Below, one piece after another: positions 6,052 to 6,221 of a stretch of 6,221 nucleotides of DNA. Each line of letters opens with the position of its first letter. Within the stretch, counting starts at the first letter, position 1. The position numbers and the translations under genes were made by a program. This DNA comes from Hydrogenophaga sp. (lineage in GTDB: Bacteria; Pseudomonadota; Gammaproteobacteria; Burkholderiales; Burkholderiaceae_C). Location: assembly GCA_018335615.1 (NCBI GenBank), contig JAGXRS010000162.1, forward strand, positions 1-6,221, read 5' to 3'. A model generated the notes under the pieces. That model saw only the letters and a list, made by a program, of their open reading frames with translations, had not been told where the DNA came from and did no database searches.

Positions 6052-6221
6052 GTGCAAGCAACGCTCGACCTTGGCGAATCCGGGCCAGCGCCCGGCAGCT
6101 GGGCCGATCTGGACGACCCGGGCGTGCTGCCCGGCTGGCGTCCCCTGCTCGACCGCTTTCGCGCATCGCCGCAGGGCCAGCAGCTGCAGGCTTTCCTCTG
6201 CGCGCGACAGGCACAAGGGGC
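6052..6221 (+). CDS. ung: Uracil-DNA glycosylase, N-terminal part (cut by window end)
   Basis: Only the first 56 codons are present. Read from GTG 6052, the translation contains SWADLDDPGVLPGWRPLLD (about 16-34) followed by GQQLQAFLCARQAQG (42-56). This matches the start of family 1 uracil-DNA glycosylases, where a W-x-D-L segment and a helix ending in (F/L)-x-x-R-x-x-x-G precede the IYPP motif; that motif and the catalytic residues would lie beyond the window. The enzyme removes uracil from DNA in base-excision repair. GAGG at 6041-6044, seven bases before the GTG, supports this start; no ATG is available in this frame. The gene follows trpC by 11 bases with no terminator between, so it is probably co-transcribed at least in part, and I recall trpC-ung as a common junction in Comamonadaceae. 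The identity rests on a short N-terminus plus context. Confidence 0.72.
   Translation, partial: MQATLDLGESGPAPGSWADLDDPGVLPGWRPLLDRFRASPQGQQLQAFLCARQAQG

Noticed and set aside
6118..6134. Perfect 6-bp hairpin CCGGGC/GCCCGG after trpC as a possible terminator.
   Set aside because: It lies inside the ung coding region and is not followed by T residues.

Overview
The window carries the front part of a tryptophan biosynthesis operon, with every gene on the + strand and in this order: trpE, trpG, ltaE (low-specificity L-threonine aldolase), a LysE/RhtB-type amino-acid exporter, trpD, a small unnamed membrane-protein ORF, trpC, and the 5' end of ung (uracil-DNA glycosylase). The DNA is GC-rich with strongly G/C-ending codons. 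The separate trpE and trpG, the unfused trpD and trpC, and a trpC-ung junction fit a betaproteobacterium of the order Burkholderiales. Comamonadaceae (a Hydrogenophaga/Acidovorax-like genus) is my best guess, from memory of family gene order and protein sequences rather than from a search.

Layout: positions 1-163 are a leader with no convincing gene. It contains a strong hairpin (15-36) whose 3' arm can instead pair with a segment about 30 nt downstream (28-39 with 66-78), so two exclusive folds are possible. trpE (164-1663), trpG (1660-2256) and ltaE (2253-3326) are joined by ATGA stop/start overlaps. After short gaps of 22 and 16 nt come the exporter (3349-4005) and trpD (4022-5083). A 53-codon membrane ORF (5086-5247) fills the trpD-trpC gap and overlaps the trpC start by 8 nt. 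trpC (5240-6040) is followed after 11 nt by ung with a GTG start, cut by the window end.

Function: TrpE and TrpG form anthranilate synthase, TrpD adds the phosphoribosyl group, and TrpC closes the indole ring to indole-3-glycerol phosphate. The isomerase (TrpF) and tryptophan synthase (TrpAB) are not here; in such bacteria they usually sit together elsewhere. LtaE and the exporter are not tryptophan enzymes, and their place inside the tightly packed operon is the main contextual puzzle. No CRISPR array, mobile element, tRNA or rRNA was seen, and no stretch longer than about 165 bases lacks a gene. I see no clearly new multi-gene system. The best candidates for something undescribed are the leader RNA fold and the small membrane ORF before trpC.
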